In this document: in pieces, positions 62,454 through 64,000 of the stretch | Numbering within the stretch: position 1 is the stretch's first letter | Layout: the number at the start of each line of letters is the position of its first letter | Assembly: GCA_947579665.1 (NCBI GenBank) | Contig: OX388345.1 | Location: forward strand, 64,967,454 to 65,031,453 | From: Sympetrum striolatum | Taxonomy: Eukaryota > Arthropoda > Insecta > Odonata > Libellulidae | Direction: 5' to 3' | Length of the DNA stretch: 64,000 nucleotides | Notes under the pieces: model-generated | What the model was told of the DNA's origin: nothing | Seen by the model: the letters and a program-made list of their open reading frames with translations, nothing else | Database searches by the model: none | Made by a program: the position numbers and the translations under genes

Positions 62454-64000
62454 GTGAGTGAACCCCTCGGTTGAGAGATCCATACAGAATTGACGGTAAG
62501 TTACATTCGATGTTCAGGAAATAGAGTTTACTAGAAATATTATACTCTTCTCTAATTTCTCTAACGACGAAATTACGTGGAGATTCTTGGGAGACATTAC
62601 TCTTGCTAGAGAAAAAGAATTAATTGTAAAATTAAAGTTAAATTTATATTAAATTAGAAGAGAGTTTTAAGAGAATGTATATAAAAACATATGTTTAATA
62701 ATTAATTAATTATTACTATTTTGAAGTGAAATTTATAAAATCATACCAATCCGGTGCTCCTCCATCCGCCCTAAGTCCCGTCAACGAATACATTTGAAAT
62801 TTGAGAGTTTCATTAATACATTTTCAGCTATATTTATTGCATCTAATCATGCAACTTCAGATAAAACAAACGTCTCAAATATTGGGAAGGTTAATTTTGT
62901 GTCAGGATGCTTTATAGCAATTGCAGAATATGATTAACGAGTATACATAGGGAAAGAAATACCTATTAACCGGGACGTGGTTAGACAAAGGATAGAATGC
63001 GATTGGTAGGTCGCAAATTGGATATTTACATACAGTAGCTATAGAAATCATTGCACTAAGAAATTGTCCATCTAAATTAAAACAATGGTCGTGGAGTCGG
63101 AATTGGTAAATATCCGAGTTAGCCTCACTTCGATAAATTTGAGGGCATCAATGGAAGAGCCATTTTTTGTATCCGAGCGAATTTTAAAGATATTTGTTAA
63201 TGGTTTTATAGGTTTAGGACTGTTTTATACATATTCCTGTTTCAGTCAGATTGTTTGCTTAGAGAAACCTATTTTGCGAATGTATTTTCTAGGGATTGTA
63301 AGACCAAGGACTCCACAGCACTGGTTAGGCCATGAAGTTACGAAGAAAAACGTAGCCATACCGAAGTTTAAAGATAGTAGATGTGAAATAAAATCTTAGA
63401 GAAACTGGTACTACTCGATGCCACCTACAATATTATACGTTCAGAAAATATTTCATGAGCTAAGTTTCTAATTTAACACGAAAGCAGGCCCGATCTCTCG
63501 ACCTTTCACCTCCCGCATAAAATCTTCTAAATTTCGTAGCCTCGGAAAATCACAGACTTATCACCGATAGATTGCCTCGATAATCTTCACAACTAGCCCT
63601 CGACATCACGAGCCACTCTTTCTCTTGGCTTTCGTGCAATTCTTTCGCCGCCTCTTTCTCCCAATCGAGGCCGTAAACGTGTTTTATGACCCCGAGAGTT
63701 ACGTAGGTCATTTATATGACGCAAGACGAACAGCCATCTCGTATACATTCTCTTTTGGAAACCATTCACGTTTTTTTCCGAATCCCTCGCAGCTCCCCTT
63801 GTTTCCATTCCTCATCATCCCCTCTTTTATTTCCTCTTGCCATTCTGCCCTTGATTCTCGCCTACGCCAGACGCTCTTCCTTATTATACCTTTTTCGCGA
63901 TGAAAAAATCCGCGCCCTGTATCATCTTATCTGCCTCCGCTATCTGTCCATCCATCTTCTGTCAAGTCCCTCCTTGATATATATTTACGAAATCATTTTC
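62454..64000. other. AT-rich DNA, CpG-richer after 63480
   Basis: No gene recognised. Frames at 63085-63399 and 63593-63903 (both strands in the latter) have no known domain. Confidence 0.5.

Noticed and set aside
1..64000. Further FHOD exons (LRTQLSVRVH region, FH3 repeats, FH1 proline runs, FH2)
   Set aside because: Looked for on the minus strand by eye and in the open frames; nothing convincing was seen. A translated search would be decisive.

Overview
The window looks like nuclear DNA from an arthropod, most likely an insect. It is AT-rich and has no dense or operon-like coding. It carries microsatellites, degenerate non-LTR retrotransposon ends, tRNA-derived SINE heads and MITE-like inverted repeats. 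I cannot fix the species from sequence alone.

One protein-coding exon is convincingly supported. It is a 110-bp internal exon on the minus strand (44251-44360) with a good branch-point-like motif, a polypyrimidine tract ending in AG, and a GTGAGT donor. Its 36 codons match the N-terminal GTPase-binding region of FHOD-family formins (Drosophila Fhos, vertebrate FHOD1/FHOD3). No other FHOD exon was recognised. The simplest reading is that almost the whole window is intron of a formin gene: at least about 44 kb downstream (low coordinates) and about 19.6 kb upstream (high coordinates) of this exon.

The rest is organised by repeats. 2.2-2.4 kb: a palindrome-rich 40-bp minisatellite. 3.3-4.3 kb: a 1-kb pyrimidine tract with a tRNA-like SINE head inside it. 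4.7, 7.0-7.6, 27.6-28.0 and 49.2 kb: four 3' ends of one LINE family (here 'LINE-A'), two of which keep frameshifted reverse-transcriptase C-termini. 9.0 and 44.7 kb: two retroposon ends with ATT tails. 10.1-10.6 kb: a four-unit, roughly 170-bp array with a conserved B-box-like core. 28.3-31.1 kb: a 317-bp tandem array with TG microsatellites, bounded by a 14-bp inverted terminal sequence. 34.5, 43.5 and 17.7 kb: inverted-repeat MITEs. 39.3 and 45.0 kb: SINE heads. 50.07-50.54 kb: a foldback element with 16-bp subrepeats and a 9-bp target duplication. 53.5-54.2 and 61.5 kb: a second LINE family ('LINE-C').

Across the AT-rich background, CpG-dense islets of about 300-800 bp recur every few kb. 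They contain no recognisable protein; most open frames in them run on both strands and look like by-products of base composition. The most distinctive structures are the foldback element, the inverted-repeat-bounded 317-bp array and the conserved-core 170-bp array.
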